From the NCBI GenBank assembly GCA_963776205.1, contig CAVZLR010000004.1:496001-560000 (forward strand): DNA of 64,000 bases. The letters run 5' to 3'. The stretch comes from UBA4459 sp963776205. Its GTDB lineage: Bacteria; Bacteroidota; Bacteroidia; Bacteroidales; F082. A model generated the notes under the pieces. It had not been told where the DNA came from. It did not search any database and was given only the letters and a program-made list of their open reading frames with translations. A program made the position numbers and the translations under genes. Shown here piece after piece: positions 29,794 to 41,512 of the stretch (position 1 is the stretch's first letter; each line of letters starts with the position of its first letter).

Positions 29794-31053
29794 TTACAGC
29801 GTATTCCTGTTAAATGGCATGGTCATACACCGGGCACCACCGCCGCCTCTGGAAAGTTCATTTCCTTCAATCGTTACAACAACTTTGTTGTAATTTTCAA
29901 TGTCATCTTTTCCCCTGACAATATCTTTGGCCCTGATGATCTCAAAGCCCTCTTTATTAAGTGCATCGATTGTGTTTGTGTTACGGGCATAACCAATTAC
30001 TTTACCAGGTTCCAGCGCAACAAAATTAGCGCCACTTTGCCATTGTTCGCGTTCCATGATAAATTGGTCGTTTTTACCGCCGCACATATAGGTTTTAATG
30101 GCATACCCAGCATTTCCAGATGCAGCTAATATATTTTTCTCTTCCCTGATGGAAGTTACTTTGTTGTCGTCAATAACAATATGAATGGTCAGGTAGCGGG
30201 AGGCGTGGATAATGAGGGGTTCAAATATCATACAATGTTCACTATCCAGGAAAGTAAAGGTCATGTCAAGATGTATAAACGACTCCGGTTTGTAAGGTAA
30301 TTCCTGAACAATAATATGCTGCCTGCCAGGCTTTTCCTTTAAGAATTCGATCATGCAGTCAATGCCCTGTGTGGTGGTTCTTGAACCTGTACCAATCAGC
30401 AGAATATCTTCACGGGCAACGATCACATCTCCACCTTCAATACTTGCTTTTCCGGTTCTGTCATAGGTTTCAATTGGGTTAACAGTTTTGGCATTGAATC
30501 GAAGGATGATGATTGAAAATAGCATCCATAATGATGGCTTCCCTGTCGCGTACTTTATTCGCCATTTTACTGATAACAACTTCATTTCCATATGAGAAAC
30601 AGGCATCGCGTGTAAAGAAAAAATTAGGAAGCGGGTTGATGCTAAATCGTTCATCATCAAGAAATCGGGTGAGGTTATCTTTCTCCATCTGAACACCTTC
30701 AATGAGTTGATGGGCCAGATCGTCATCTTTATTTGTTCAATATAATGGCAAATCTTGCCATCATCCTGGTGTTCATGCTGGCAAATTTTTGCAATCAATT
30801 CATGTTTAACATGTTCATTATGCAAAATGTCGGTGAGCAATTCCCTCACTTCAAAAACTTGTGAATATTTTTTAAGAACCCCAAGAAAATTATGGTATTC
30901 CGGCAATGCAATCGATAGGTTCAATATATCACTGTAGAGCGCGCGTTCAGCATTCTCAGGTGTCATATTTTCTACTTCCGGACCAGGAATGTGAACAATA
31001 ACACCGTTTAATTTCCCAATTTCTGATGTGAGGTTGATATCAATAGGATTCAT
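29794..31053 (-). CDS. arcA: Arginine deiminase-like enzyme (two compensating frame changes)
   Basis: About 419 residues. Start motif LNGVIVHIPGPEVENMTPEN is typical. Frame changes near 30735 and 30505 restore the frame; between them the correct reading has NFFFTRDACFS. Then SIEGGDV, HLDMTFTFLD and the C-terminal catalytic cysteine in GGGARCMTMP (about C409) follow. It converts arginine to citrulline and ammonia. Carbamate kinase and ornithine transcarbamylase are not in this window. Confidence 0.88.
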   Translation of the reverse strand: MNPIDINLTSEIGKLNGVIVHIPGPEVENMTPENAERALYSDILNLSIALPEYHNFLGVLKKYSQVFEVRELLTDILHNEHVKHELIAKICQHEHQDDGKICHYIEQIKMTIWPINSLKVFRWRKITSPDFLMMNDLASTRFLIFSLHAMPVSHMEMKLLSVKWRIKYATGKPSLWMLFSIIILRFNAKTVNPIETYDRTGKASIEGGDVIVAREDILLIGTGSRTTTQGIDCMIEFLKEKPGRQHIIVQELPYKPESFIHLDMTFTFLDSEHCMIFEPLIIHASRYLTIHIVIDDNKVTSIREEKNILAASGNAGYAIKTYMCGGKNDQFIMEREQWQSGANFVALEPGKVIGYARNTNTIDALNKEGFEIIRAKDIVRGKDDIENYNKVVVTIEGNELSRGGGGARCMTMPFNRNTL

Positions 31054-31112
31054 ATGTTTCTACTTTATTAACGATTATGAGCAGGGTGGAATATTGAAAT
31101 TTTAGCAAAGAC

Positions 31113-31120
31113 CAAATATA
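31113..31120 (-). promoter_or_regulatory. Putative -7 box before arginine deiminase
   Basis: Minus-strand TATATTTG, 59 bases before the ATG at 31053 and just after the stop of the prolyl-tRNA editing gene. No TTG at the usual spacing. Confidence 0.35.
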
Positions 31121-31125
31121 CAAAA

Positions 31126-31635
31126 CTAGGCGTTATCCGGTGTCGGGTCAATGAATTCATAGGTGTTTCCATTATGATTCCAGGTATTTAATAAAATCAG
31201 CATAAGATAATACAAGGCTGGCCGTATTTTCATTGGGGTGAAAGCTGATCTTATCGGCCGACTTTAACTGTTGATCAAGAAACAAGATGTACATGCCGTG
31301 TCTTTGTCATTGATCAGTCCAAATGGCGAGACTGATCCGGGTTTTACGCCCAGGTATTTCATCAATCTTTTCTCCGATCCGAAAGTTAGTTTGCCTTGCT
31401 TTAATTTTTGTTCGAGGCTCCTGATATTAAAAGGTGTCGTGTCTTTAATGATCACCAGGTAATGCCGGTTGCCTTTATGATTTCTGAAAAACAGGTTTTT
31501 GCAATGCATGGCATCGATGTCTTTCCAATAGTTGAGGGCAATCTCAATGGTGTCGAGCGGTGGATGCTCAAACACACTGTAATCAATCTCCAGTTCCTTT
31601 AGTTTGTTATATACTTTTTCACGGCACTCATTCAT
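31126..31635 (-). CDS. Prolyl-tRNA editing protein, YbaK/ProXp family (frame-broken)
   Basis: About 169 residues. The N-terminal 115 residues (EIDYSVFEHPPLDTIEIA, HCKNLFFRNHKGNRHYLVI, YLGVKPGSVSPFGLIND) match the free-standing editing domain that hydrolyses Ala-tRNA(Pro) or Cys-tRNA(Pro). Two frame changes near 31285 and 31240 recover VHLVLDQQLKSADKISFHPN and a third near 31185 gives the C-terminus to the TAG at 31126-31128. It starts 15 bases after the FG-GAP gene. Confidence 0.85.
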
Positions 31636-31650
31636 AAGAAAACAGCTTAG

Positions 31651-33332
31651 TTAATGATCAATTTCTTTGTAGCTGAAAATTGGGTTGTTTTTTAACTGTA
31701 TCATATACATACCTCTGTCAAGATCATGTATATCAATCAGTATTGATTGTTCCTGTTCAGTATTAATAGGATATTCTATTTGTTTTATGAGCAGTCCATC
31801 TAAATTCCTGATTATAATGGAAACATCACTATTCAATGCTTTGCGAAATCCGATCCTTACATAATTATTTGCGGGATTCGGATACAGTTTGAAATCAAAT
31901 GAGTTTGCTAAATAAGCTGATGTATGCGTGATAGTTGTGTCGCTATAAAAGATGAAATTGCCTTTGCCACTATCCCAGTTAGTGATTACTATATCACCTT
32001 TTTGACTGTACTCATACATGATAAATACTGTATCTCCTTCAGCTACAATCTCATTATCAATAGAGACCCAGTTCTTACCTGGTATATAGCAGTAATACTC
32101 AGGCCCGATTCCAAAATCGGAAATGACCACACCTAAAACAAATTCAATGGGATGTTCTAAATAAAAGACCGATTTACGTTGTGGCGTAACTTTAAATCTT
32201 TCCATACTTTGTTTAATCCCATCTTTATTTAAATCAGCTATTTGAATTGCTTCCACTACAGAAGAAGAGAGTGAAGTAAAGGAGACGTCTATATCAAAAT
32301 TTTCAGCATTTCCGAGATGCATATTCATAGGCAGCCACCAACCACCATAAATCAGATCATTTATACCATCCAAATCAACATCGTGCAATAACACGCCCGA
32401 CCAATATCCGGGTACATTCGACACCCAACTGGGATCACTTTCAGAAGGAATTCCATCTTCAAAAGTATACAGTTTTACTCTACCATCGCCTCCAAGTTGA
32501 TTGTTTCCAGTCAATACCATTCCCATGATAACTTCTTCCCCTATTTTACCTATATCTAATGAGTTCATATAATTGACGTTTCCGGTAGAATGCCAAGCCG
32601 GTGTATTGCTTATTACTCCTTCATTGTCAGAAATAAACAAATAATTGGGGCTCGACTCAGTCGCAAAAGCCAGATCCAGTTTTCCATTCCCATCCATATC
32701 GCTAAAATCAACGTCCATCGAACCGAATATCAAATGAAGATGACCATTCGGGCTGATTTGAGAAATTGCCATTATTGTTGTAGAAAATCTTGCCGTAATC
32801 AAGGATATTATTGTAAGGTTCACCACCTGTGGTTGCAATATCGAGGTCGCCGTCTGCATCTGCATCACCCATGGCACATGAAAATGTATAAAAATCATAT
32901 GATTCAAATGAAGGCGTATTTTCCAACGTACCTCCATTATTGAAATAGATCTTTAATTTTCCGGGAGAATTGAATCCTGTTGGTCCAATATATACCGATA
33001 CGGCCACATCCATCCAGCCGTCTTTATTCAGGTCACCAACTGATAAGTGCCCATGATAGTCAATATCGGCTCGATTGCCAATCCGGGTTCTGACCAAAAT
33101 TTCCATCTCCCTGGTTATAATAAACAACCAGGTGTTGTCGCTGAATATCATTTCCATTGGCGACAATTATATCCTTCCAGCCATCACCATTAATATCTGC
33201 TAACCCAAGCCCCGTTGCAATGTGTCCGTTTGGTGCTGATTCCCAGTCAGGTACAGTGGGGTAGGGAATGTTTTGCGAAGAACCTGTGAATACAAACAGA
33301 AAAACCGTACAAATAAGTGCGAGTTTTTTCAT
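31651..33332 (-). CDS. FG-GAP/VCBS repeat protein with T9SS sorting domain (frame-broken)
   Basis: About 560 residues over three frames (breaks near 33090 and 32770). A signal peptide (ending FTGSSQN) is followed by repeated calcium-binding-like loops (DINGDGWKD, DLNKDGWMD, DADADGDLD, DMDGNGKLD), a beta-propeller of the FG-GAP type. The C-terminus FKLYPNPANNYVRIGF to GMYMIQLKN is a type A T9SS sorting domain. It should be exported and attached to the cell surface. Ligand unknown. Confidence 0.8.
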
Positions 33333-33378
33333 AACACATGATTTTGTGAATAATGAATCAACTCATAAAAATAATGAT

Positions 33379-34505
33379 TTATTCAACCCAATCGGCAACG
33401 AATAAATTGGTATTGTGGGTGCCACCATTGTTCCTGTTGGAAGAAAAGATCAGTTTTTTTCCATCGTACGAGAACATGGGAAATGCATCAAAAATATCAT
33501 CAAAGGTGATCTGCTCCAGCCCGGTACCATCCAGGTTGATCATAAATAAATTGAATTCAAACCCTCGTTTGCTGTTGTGATTTGAACTGAAAACTACCTT
33601 TTCGCCTGAAGGATGAAAGAAAGGCGCCCAGTTTGCTTTACCAAGGTTTGTAAGCTGTTTCAGTTCGCTTCCATCTACATTACAAGTATATAATTCCATA
33701 TTGGTAGGCATAACAAGGCCATCCGCCATTAAATCTTTGTACTCTTTAATTTCTGCTTCAGTTTTGGGTCTTGATGATCTGAAAATCAATTTACTTCCAT
33801 CAGGAGAGAAAAAGGCTCCGCCATCATAACCCAGTTCAAAAGTAATTTGTTGTTGGTTGCTGCCATCAATATCGCATGTGTAAAGTTCGAGGTCACCTGT
33901 GCGGTCAGATGTGAATACAATTTTATCGCCCTGAGCTGAAACAGTTGCTTCTGCGTCATATCCGGGTCCACTTACCAGTGTATCAACAATATTCCCTTTT
34001 AAATCGGAAATATAAATATCAAAATCGGGATAAATTGGCCAAACGTATTTTCCATCCTCTCGTTTTTCTGGATCGGGGGGGCAGGCATCTCCTCCAGACC
34101 TTGTTGAAGCATAAAGAACTGTTGTATCACCCGGCATAAAAAAAGAACAGGTGGTTCTTCCAAGTCCTTCACTAATCAATTGAGGTAACTTTATCAAACA
34201 TATTTCCATCTGAAAAAGAAAAGCTGTAAATCTGGTCGCAGGGTGCATTCCACTCAGTGTTTTTGGCCTGGAAAACGATCATTTCATTATTAAAACTGAA
34301 ATACGCTTCTGCATTATCTCCGCCATTGGTAAGTTGTTTGAATGTTGGACAGGTGTTTTTCCTGTGGGTAATGGATTGTTGTATCAGGTTGCTGGTCAGC
34401 TGTATTTTCATGAGGATTCCCTTTTTTAACAGGGTTTTCACAGGAAACTATCCATATGAAACTGAAGAGAATTAAAAAAATTGGCAAATTGTGTAGGTAT
34501 TTCAT
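33379..34505 (-). CDS. TolB-like beta-propeller lipoprotein (frame-broken)
   Basis: About 375 residues across three frames (breaks near 34330 and 34195). The N-terminus has a lipobox (FSFIWIVSC). PD40/TolB repeats follow: DKIVFTSDRTGDLELY, SPDGSKLIFRSSRP, SGEKVVFSSN, DGKKLIFSSNRN. It would be a surface- or periplasm-facing propeller anchored by lipid. It lies 46 bases upstream of the FG-GAP gene on the same strand. Confidence 0.8.
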
Positions 34506-34538
34506 TTTATCGTTGTTTAATTTTTTACTGAATAGGGG

Positions 34539-34568
34539 GCAAAACTAATAAGATTTCACGAAGCTCAA
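34539..34568 (-). promoter_or_regulatory. Putative promoter of the TolB-like gene
   Basis: On the minus strand: TTG (34566-34568), 18 bases, TAGTTTTGC (34539-34547), about 34 bases before the ATG. Matches the Bacteroidota consensus. Confidence 0.6.
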
Positions 34569-34759
34569 TTCCTTTTAACAATTTCATCTTTTAGTTAATT
34601 TAAACACCAATATTTTCCTGGTTTTAAACAGAATATTGCTAACACGATATTGTTAACATTATTAGCTGTTTTATATAGGTTTTTATATACATTTTTTTTG
34701 TAAATTCGTAGCTTCGTATGAGTTATTCTAAGGTGTTAATAAAGAAGGAGTTATAGAGA

Positions 34760-37298
34760 ATGGAAAGTGAATTTGAAGGTAATAGAATTATCAAAGTAAA
34801 TATTGAAAACCAGATGAAGTCGGCCTACATCGATTATTCGATGTCGGTGATTGTTTCACAGGGCACTTGCCTGATGTAAGAGATGGCCTTAAGCCAGTTC
34901 ACCGCAGGGTATTGTTTGGAATGCATGAGTTGGGTGTGTTTTCAAACCGATCATATAAAAAATCTGCCAGAATTGTAGGGGAAGTGTTGGGTAAATACCA
35001 TCCACATGGTGATACATCTGTTTATGATTCAATGGTGCGCATGGCTCAGGAGTGGTCATTGCGATATCCATTGGTAGAAGGCCAGGGAAACTACGGTTCT
35101 ATTGACGGTGATAACCCGGCGGCTATGCGTTATACAGAGGCCCGATTGACGGAAAATTGCCGAAGAAATGCTGGTAGATATTGATAAGGATACAGTTGAC
35201 CATCAGTTAAATTTTGATGATACACTGAAAGAACCCACTGTTTTGCCTACACAAATTCCAAATCTGTTGGTAAACGGAGCTTCAGGGATTGCTGTGGGTA
35301 TGGCCACTAATATGGCACCTCACAATCTTTCACAGGTGATTGATGGTACTCTGGCATACATTGATAACAAGGATATCGAAATGGGGGATTTGATCAAACT
35401 GGTGCAGGCACCTGATTTTCCCACTGGAGGAATCATATATGGATATGAAGGCGTTGTAAATGCTTTTGAAACAGGCAGGGGTAGGGTAATGATGAGGGGA
35501 GAAGCTATCATTGAAGAAAGTAGCAGCGGTAGGGAGCAAATAATCGTTACTTCCATTCCTTACCAGGTGAATAAGGCGGAAATGATTCGCAAAACAGCCG
35601 ACCTGGTCAATGATAAAAAAATAGAAGGTATTTCTGATATCCGTGATGAGTCGGATAGAAATGGAATGCGTATTGTTTACGATCTGAAACGTGATGCTAT
35701 TCCAAGTATCGTGCTGAATAAATTGTACCAAATGACTGCTCTGCAAAGTTCATTTAGTGTGAACAATGTTGCGCTGGTTAATGGCAGACCAAGAACACTA
35801 AATCTGAAAGACCTGATACATTATTTTGTCGAACACAGGCATGAAGTAGTAATTCGTCGTGCACAGTATCAATTAGATGAAGCAGAACGGAAAGCTCATG
35901 TGCTGGAAGGTTTGCTTATTGCTTTGGACAATCTGGATGCGGTTATTGCTTTGATCAGGGCATCTAAAACTCCTGAAGAAGCAAGGATGGGTTTAATGGA
36001 TAGTTTTGAACTCAGTGAGATCCAGGCTAAAGCAATTCTGGATATGCGACTGCAAAAACTGACCGGACTGGAAAGAGATAAAATCAAATCCGATTATGAA
36101 GAGTTACAGAAATTAATTGCTGAACTTAAAGATTTGTTAAGTGACGAAGACAAACGTATGCAACTTATCAAGGATGAGTTAATCAATATTAAAGATAAGT
36201 ATGGCGACGAAAGACGTTCTCAAATCGTTTATACAGCTGAAGATATTTCGATGGAAGATGTTATTCCGGATGAGAAAGTGGTAATCACTATTTCTCATAT
36301 GGGATATATAAAACGAACGGCACTAACTGAGTACCGTCAGCAAAAAAGAGGCGGACGCGGTTCACGGGGAAGTACCACACGGGATGAGGATTTTCTGGAA
36401 CACTTATTTGTAGCTACCAATCATAACTATATGCTTTTCTTTACTGAAAAAGGAAAAGTATTCTGGATGCGTGTATTCGAAATACCGGAAGGGACAAAGA
36501 CTTCCAAAGGACGAGCCATTCAAAACCTGATACATATTGATCCTGATGATAAGGTAAAAGCATTTATAAATGTGAAAGATCTGAAAGATGAAGAATATAT
36601 AAACAACAATTATATTATACTGGCCACAAAATCAGGAACCATCAAGAAGACTTCACTGGAACTATATTCTAGACCGCGTCAAAATGGTATTATAGCCATC
36701 AACATCCGCGAAGGGGACGAATTACTCCAGGCAAAACTGACAAATGGAGAAAATGAAATTATACTGGCTAAACGGTCGGGTAGGGCCATACGTTTTAACG
36801 AAGCCAATGTACGTCCGATGGGCAGAAGTGCATCTGGTGTCAGGGGAGTTACGACTGGAAGGAAAAGATGATGAAGTCATTGGAATGATCTGTATTGAGA
36901 GCAATGAAAAAACCATTTTGGTGGTTTCTGAAAAAGGTTACGGAAAGCGCTCAGAAATAGATGATTACCGCGTGACCAATAGGGGAGGTAAAGGGGTAAA
37001 AACCATTAATGTGACAGAAAAAACCGGAGAGTTGATCGCAATAAAAGACGTATCAGATACTGATCAGTTAATGATCATTAATAAATCGGGTATCGCCATT
37101 CGAATGGGTATGGAAGATGTACGGATTATGGGAAGAGCAACCCAGGGTGTCAGGTTTATTAAAATTGAAGAAGGCGATGAAATTGCCGCTGTTGCCAAAA
37201 TTGAACTTGAAGAAGGAGAAGCCGAAGAGTTGATGGACGATAGCGGGGAGGATGTTCTGGAAAATAATTCAGACGAAAATAATTCAGATACAGAATAA
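34760..37298 (+). CDS. gyrA: DNA gyrase subunit A (frame-broken)
   Basis: About 845 residues over frame changes near 34860, 35165 and 36850. An AAGGAG site lies at 34745-34750. It starts with KSAYIDYSMSVIVS and LPDVRDGLKPVHRR, has the active-site tyrosine in AAMRYTEARL (about residue 124), and a C-terminal pinwheel with GyrA-box-like QQKRGGRGSRG, which favours gyrase over topoisomerase IV. The tail is acidic (EEGEAEELMDDSGED). The breaks are almost certainly sequencing errors. Confidence 0.95.
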
Positions 37299-37350
37299 TA
37301 CACTTAGTTAAGGCACTGATATTTATAAGCTTTATAAATATGTCAATCTA

Positions 37351-37380
37351 TGGCATAATTATGGTAATTGAATATCTTTG
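37351..37380 (+). promoter_or_regulatory. Putative promoter of the TPR gene
   Basis: TATCTTTG at 37373-37380 followed by C, a full -7 match; 19 bases upstream is TGG in place of TTG. It lies 23 bases before the ATG at 37404. Confidence 0.45.
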
Positions 37381-37403
37381 CAAACAAATTAAAACCTTAA
37401 ATA

Positions 37404-38537
37404 ATGAAAAAAATAGTAGTTTTAGTTGGACTTAGCATCCTGATTAGTCTTGGAGGTTATGCCCAGAAGAACAAAAGGACAAGCGCCTATATGTATAGCC
37501 AAAATGGCGAGTTAGGCAAAGCAAAAGAGGCAATTGACGAAGCAACCCAACACGAAAAAACAATGCATGATGCCAAAACCTGGTTGTATGCAGGGGAGAT
37601 TTATTACAAAATTGCTGCTGAGCCAAGTATGGCTGAACTTCTGAACGAGCCTGATGCAGCTATGAAATCGTATGAAGCTTTAAAGAAAGCGAAAAAATAT
37701 GATGAAAAGGCCCAATACAGTAACGAAATCTCAATTTACATGGCAAATCTGACCAACCAATTCTATAGAAAAGGTGGTCTCGCATTTCAGGATAGTGATT
37801 ATCAGGCGGCTATAGATAATTTTAAAATTGCTTATGATATTGCCGAAGTAGATGGAAGATTTGATACCATTGCCGCATTTAATATCGGAATGGCAGGAGT
37901 TTTAGGTGATGATCCGGAAGTTTCTGCTGAATATTTAGCGAAATGCGTTGAAGTGAACTTCGAAGAACCACGCGTATTTATGTTTTACAACAGGGCAGTA
38001 AAACAAATGGGAGACACCGCCCAGGCAATTGAAATTCTTCAGCTTGGAAGAGAACGGTTTCCGGGAGAATTAAGCTTATTACTTGAAGAAGCACAATTAT
38101 ATCTGGAAAGAGGAGAGAATGAAAAGTTGCAAGCTAGTTTGATAGAAGCTGTTGAGCAAGATCCGGAAAACCCAAATCTGTTCTTTTTATTGGGTAAAAC
38201 ATATGATGATGAAGGAAATATTCCTGATGCGGTAAAATATTATCAAATGGCAGCTGATCTGAATCCTGAATTTTTTGAAGCCTATTACAATATGGGCGCC
38301 ATATATGTAAATAAAGCAGCTGAAATTCAGGCAGAAGCAAATGATTTACCACTTAACAAAGTAGATGAGTATGCAGCGCTTACGGAAAAAGCAAATGAAA
38401 ACCTGGCAAAAGCTGTACCTTACCTGGAAGAAGCTTTAGAAATTAAACCTGATGATACACCGACCATAGCTGCGTTAAAAGAGACCTACGCTAGATTGAA
38501 GATGAGCGATAAGCTTGAAAAATTAGATCAGCAGTAA
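37404..38537 (+). CDS. Secreted tetratricopeptide-repeat protein
   Basis: 377 residues. Signal peptide 1-20 (ending GGYAQ). Several TPR units are visible, for example NPNLFFLLGKTYDDEGNIPDAVKYYQMAADLNPE and EAYYNMGAIYVNKA (positions about 255-305), so it is an all-helical periplasmic scaffold. Common in Bacteroidota, function unknown. It has its own promoter-like element and terminator. Intact. Confidence 0.8.
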   Translation: MKKIVVLVGLSILISLGGYAQKNKRTSAYMYSQNGELGKAKEAIDEATQHEKTMHDAKTWLYAGEIYYKIAAEPSMAELLNEPDAAMKSYEALKKAKKYDEKAQYSNEISIYMANLTNQFYRKGGLAFQDSDYQAAIDNFKIAYDIAEVDGRFDTIAAFNIGMAGVLGDDPEVSAEYLAKCVEVNFEEPRVFMFYNRAVKQMGDTAQAIEILQLGRERFPGELSLLLEEAQLYLERGENEKLQASLIEAVEQDPENPNLFFLLGKTYDDEGNIPDAVKYYQMAADLNPEFFEAYYNMGAIYVNKAAEIQAEANDLPLNKVDEYAALTEKANENLAKAVPYLEEALEIKPDDTPTIAALKETYARLKMSDKLEKLDQQ

Positions 38538-38543
38538 AATTAA

Positions 38544-38576
38544 AAGGGAAGTAGTTATGATTGCTTCCCTTATATT
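38544..38576 (+). terminator. Terminator of the TPR gene
   Basis: Stem AAGGGAAG (38544-38551) and CTTCCCTT (38564-38571), loop 12 bases, followed by ATATTTT. Confidence 0.7.
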
Positions 38577-38808
38577 TTAAAACATCTATTTAACATAATA
38601 TAAATTATAAGGCAAATAAGGAAATTGCGGATACGTTAGTATTTGATATAAAATCGGTTATCTGGTTGAAGTCCGATAACTATAAATTTTATGTCAAAGC
38701 AATTTGCGGTGATCTTAAATTGTATATTATTTGTGTCTAGGCTCCATTGCATATACTCACGCCTCGTTTACACTCAATCTAAGGCTTTTATATTAAAAAC
38801 CCTTAAAC
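38577..38808. other. Intergenic stretch without a recognised gene
   Basis: About 230 AT-rich bases between two terminators. The only structure noticed is a short inverted repeat GTTATC / GATAAC (near 38657-38682). No gene, RNA or promoter could be supported. Confidence 0.5.
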
Positions 38809-38836
38809 AAAAAAAGCCACCCTCACGGGTAGCTTT
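38809..38836 (-). terminator. Terminator of the first cold shock gene
   Basis: On the minus strand AGCTACCC, loop GTGA, GGGTGGCT, then a T run. It lies 26 bases after the stop codon of the cold shock gene. Confidence 0.8.
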
Positions 38837-38861
38837 AAGTTTTCAATTTTATATGGGTTAA

Positions 38862-39053
38862 TTAAATAACCTCAACATTGATGGCGTTTAAGCCTTTTTT
38901 TCCTTGTTCAACGTCAAATTTAACTTTGTCGTTTTCTTGAATTTCGTCAATCAGTCCGTTTTGGTGAACGAAAATGTCAGCACCTTTATCTGCTGGCTCG
39001 ATAAAACCAAATCCTTTGGATCTGTTGAAAAATTTTACTGTTCCTTCTTTCAT
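38862..39053 (-). CDS. Cold shock domain protein (copy 1)
   Basis: 63 residues. RNP1 KGFGFI and RNP2 DIFVH are present, with the usual VKFFNRSKGFGFIEP and a GKKGLNAINV ending. It binds single-stranded RNA/DNA and helps remove RNA structure. There is a promoter-like box about 150 bases upstream (39204-39212), implying a long 5' leader like that of cspA. A second copy lies at 54675-54866. Confidence 0.95.
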   Translation of the reverse strand: MKEGTVKFFNRSKGFGFIEPADKGADIFVHQNGLIDEIQENDKVKFDVEQGKKGLNAINVEVI

Positions 39054-39212
39054 TTACTTAAAATTTAAAATAATTATTATGTGTGAATAGTGCTGCGTAG
39101 CAAGTGGCTTTTCGATCAAATGGTTCGGCTAAACTAAAAAGTGTAGGGAAATTTTTTCTTGAAGGGAACTTATATACTCAGATACTATTCTGTTAAAACT
39201 GTGGCGAAAGTA
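39054..39212 (-). promoter_or_regulatory. Possible long 5' leader of cold shock gene
   Basis: On the minus strand TACTTTCGC at 39204-39212 is one mismatch from TAnnTTTGC. If used, the mRNA leader would be about 150 bases. E. coli cspA has a similar long temperature-sensing leader; the parallel is inferred. No TTG at normal spacing. Confidence 0.3.
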
Positions 39213-39377
39213 AGTCTTTTATTCATACAGATGATAAAAATCTGAAAATAAATTAATTAAAACCCAACATTTTCAGTTATTTAGGGCCACTTTGGAGTAA
39301 TTAAATGTAGGAGTATGTATTGAATTAGCCATGCATTTGGTGTAGAATAACTACATTTACTCAAAAATATTTACTGC

Positions 39378-41502
39378 ATGTTCCCTACTCTAATCCCTTT
39401 AATATCAAGAGAAACCGGTGTTTCCGTTCCGCAGGTTGAAAAAACACTGGCATTGCTTTCAAATGGTGCCACCATTCCATTTATCGCTCGCTACAGGAAA
39501 GAAGTTACCGGTAGCCTCGATGAAGTGCAGATCGGGCAAATAAAATCGGTAAACGACAAATTATTAAAGATTGAAAGCCGGAAAGAAACCATCCTGGCAT
39601 CCATAAATGAACAAGGTAAACTGACTGATGAGTTAAAAGCAACCATACAAAGTACTTACGATGCTGCTGAATTGGAAGACCTTTATTTGCCTTATAAGCA
39701 AAAACGTAAAACAAAAGCAGATACAGCCAGGGAAAACGGTCTGGAACCGCTGGCAAAAATCATCATGGCACAGCGTGAAGCCAATATAGGTGAAAGAGCA
39801 GCTTCATTTGTAAAAGGAAATGTTGACTCGGTTGACGCGGCTTTGCAGGGTGCACGGGATATTATGGCTGAATGGATCAATGAAAACAAAAAAGCAAGGG
39901 TAATGATCCGGCAGTTTTTTGAAAGCCAGGCGATTATTGCAGCGAAAGTTGTAAAAGGCAAGGAAGAGGAAGCTCAAAATTACAGCGACTATTTTACGTA
40001 TGAAGAAAAGTTAAGCCGATGCAAATCACATCGCTTACTGGCCATCCGGCGGGGTGAAAAGGAAGAATATTTGAAAGTCAATATCAGGCCACCTGAGGAA
40101 TATGCGTTGGAAAGGCTGAATCGTTTCTTTATTCGTAATGATATGAGCGGCCATGTGGAACTTGCCGTCAAGGATAGTTACAAGCGGCTCCTCTCCCCTT
40201 CCATTGAAAATGAATTCACCGCTTCATCTAAAGAAAAAGCAGATGCGGATGCCATTAAAGTATTTGCTGATAACCTGAAACAACTACTTTTAACAGCACC
40301 TCTTGGTGAGAAGCGGATTCTTGCGATCGATCCGGGTTTTCGTACCGGCTGTAAAATCGTATGCCTGGATGAAAACGGACAATTGTTACATAATGATAAC
40401 ATCTATCCGCATCCACCTCAATCGCAGTCGGGTCCGGCCATGAGCAAGATCAACACACTGGTACAGCAATACAATATTGAAGCCATTGCTATTGGCAACG
40501 GCACAGCCGGACGCGAAACAGAAAATCTGGTTCGCAGGATAAGGTTCAGGGATGATGTGCTTGTTTTTATTGTGAATGAAGCAGGTGCCTCTATTTATTC
40601 AGCTTCGCCCGAAGCACGAGAAGAATTTCCTGATTATGATGTTACTGTCAGGGGTGCCGTTTCCATCGGTAGGCGGCTTATGGATCCATTGGCTGAACTG
40701 GTGAAAATTGAACCCAAATCCATTGGAGTGGGCCAGTACCAGCATGATGTCGATCAGAAGCAACTCAAAGAATCACTTGATACAGTAGTAGAGAGTTGTG
40801 TAAACCTGGTGGGCGTGGATGTAAATACGGCCAGTAAACATTTACTGAGATTTGTATCAGGATTGGGACCACAACTGGCACAAAATATCATTGATTACAG
40901 GAATGAAAATGGCACTTTCGAATCCAGAAAAGCATTAAAAAAGGTGCCACGGATGGGCAGCAAAGCTTTTGAGCAATGTGCCGGCTTTTTACGGATCAAA
41001 AATGGTAAGAACCCATTGGATAACAGTGCTGTACATCCAGAGAGTTATGTTGTTGTTGAAAAAATTGCCAAACATGCAGGACTTTCCGTCGCTGATCTGA
41101 TTGGTAATAAAGAAGTGATCAATAAGCTTGATTTTGCACAATTTGTCACGAATAATACTGGTCTGTCCACACTGAATGACATTAGGAAGGAATTGTTAAA
41201 ACCTGGATTGGATCCACGTAAAAAAGCGGAAATATTTGAATTTGCAAAAGGCATCCATAAAATAACCGACCTGGAGATCGGTATGGAATTACCTGGCATC
41301 ATTACCAATATCACCAATTTTGGTGCGTTTGTAGATGTGGGTGTCAAACAGGATGGTTTGGTGCATATTTCGCATTTGGCCAATGAGTATATAAGCAACC
41401 CGGCCGATTACGTCAGCCTCAACCAGCATGTAAAAGTGAAGGTGCTGGATGTTGATGTGGCCACGGAAGCGGATTAGTCTTTCAATGAAGGAGTTGCAAT
41501 AA
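39378..41502 (+). CDS. tex: Tex family RNA-binding transcription accessory protein
   Basis: About 708 residues. Tex N domain, a YqgF-like RNase H fold (ILAIDPGFRTGCKIV), helix-hairpin-helix (GPQLAQNIIDYRNENGTFESR) and a C-terminal S1 domain (IITNITNFGAFVDVGVKQDG). The main frame stops at 41477, but one frame change near 41460 gives the usual S1 ending PRKRISLSMKEL and a stop at 41500-41502. It binds RNA and influences transcription. Converges with the SRAP gene. Confidence 0.9.
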
Positions 41503-41512
41503 GGACTGCTTA

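Noticed and set aside
38577..38808. Small RNA or tRNA in the intergenic gap
   Set aside because: Only a 6-bp inverted repeat was found; no tRNA-like cloverleaf or promoter could be supported.
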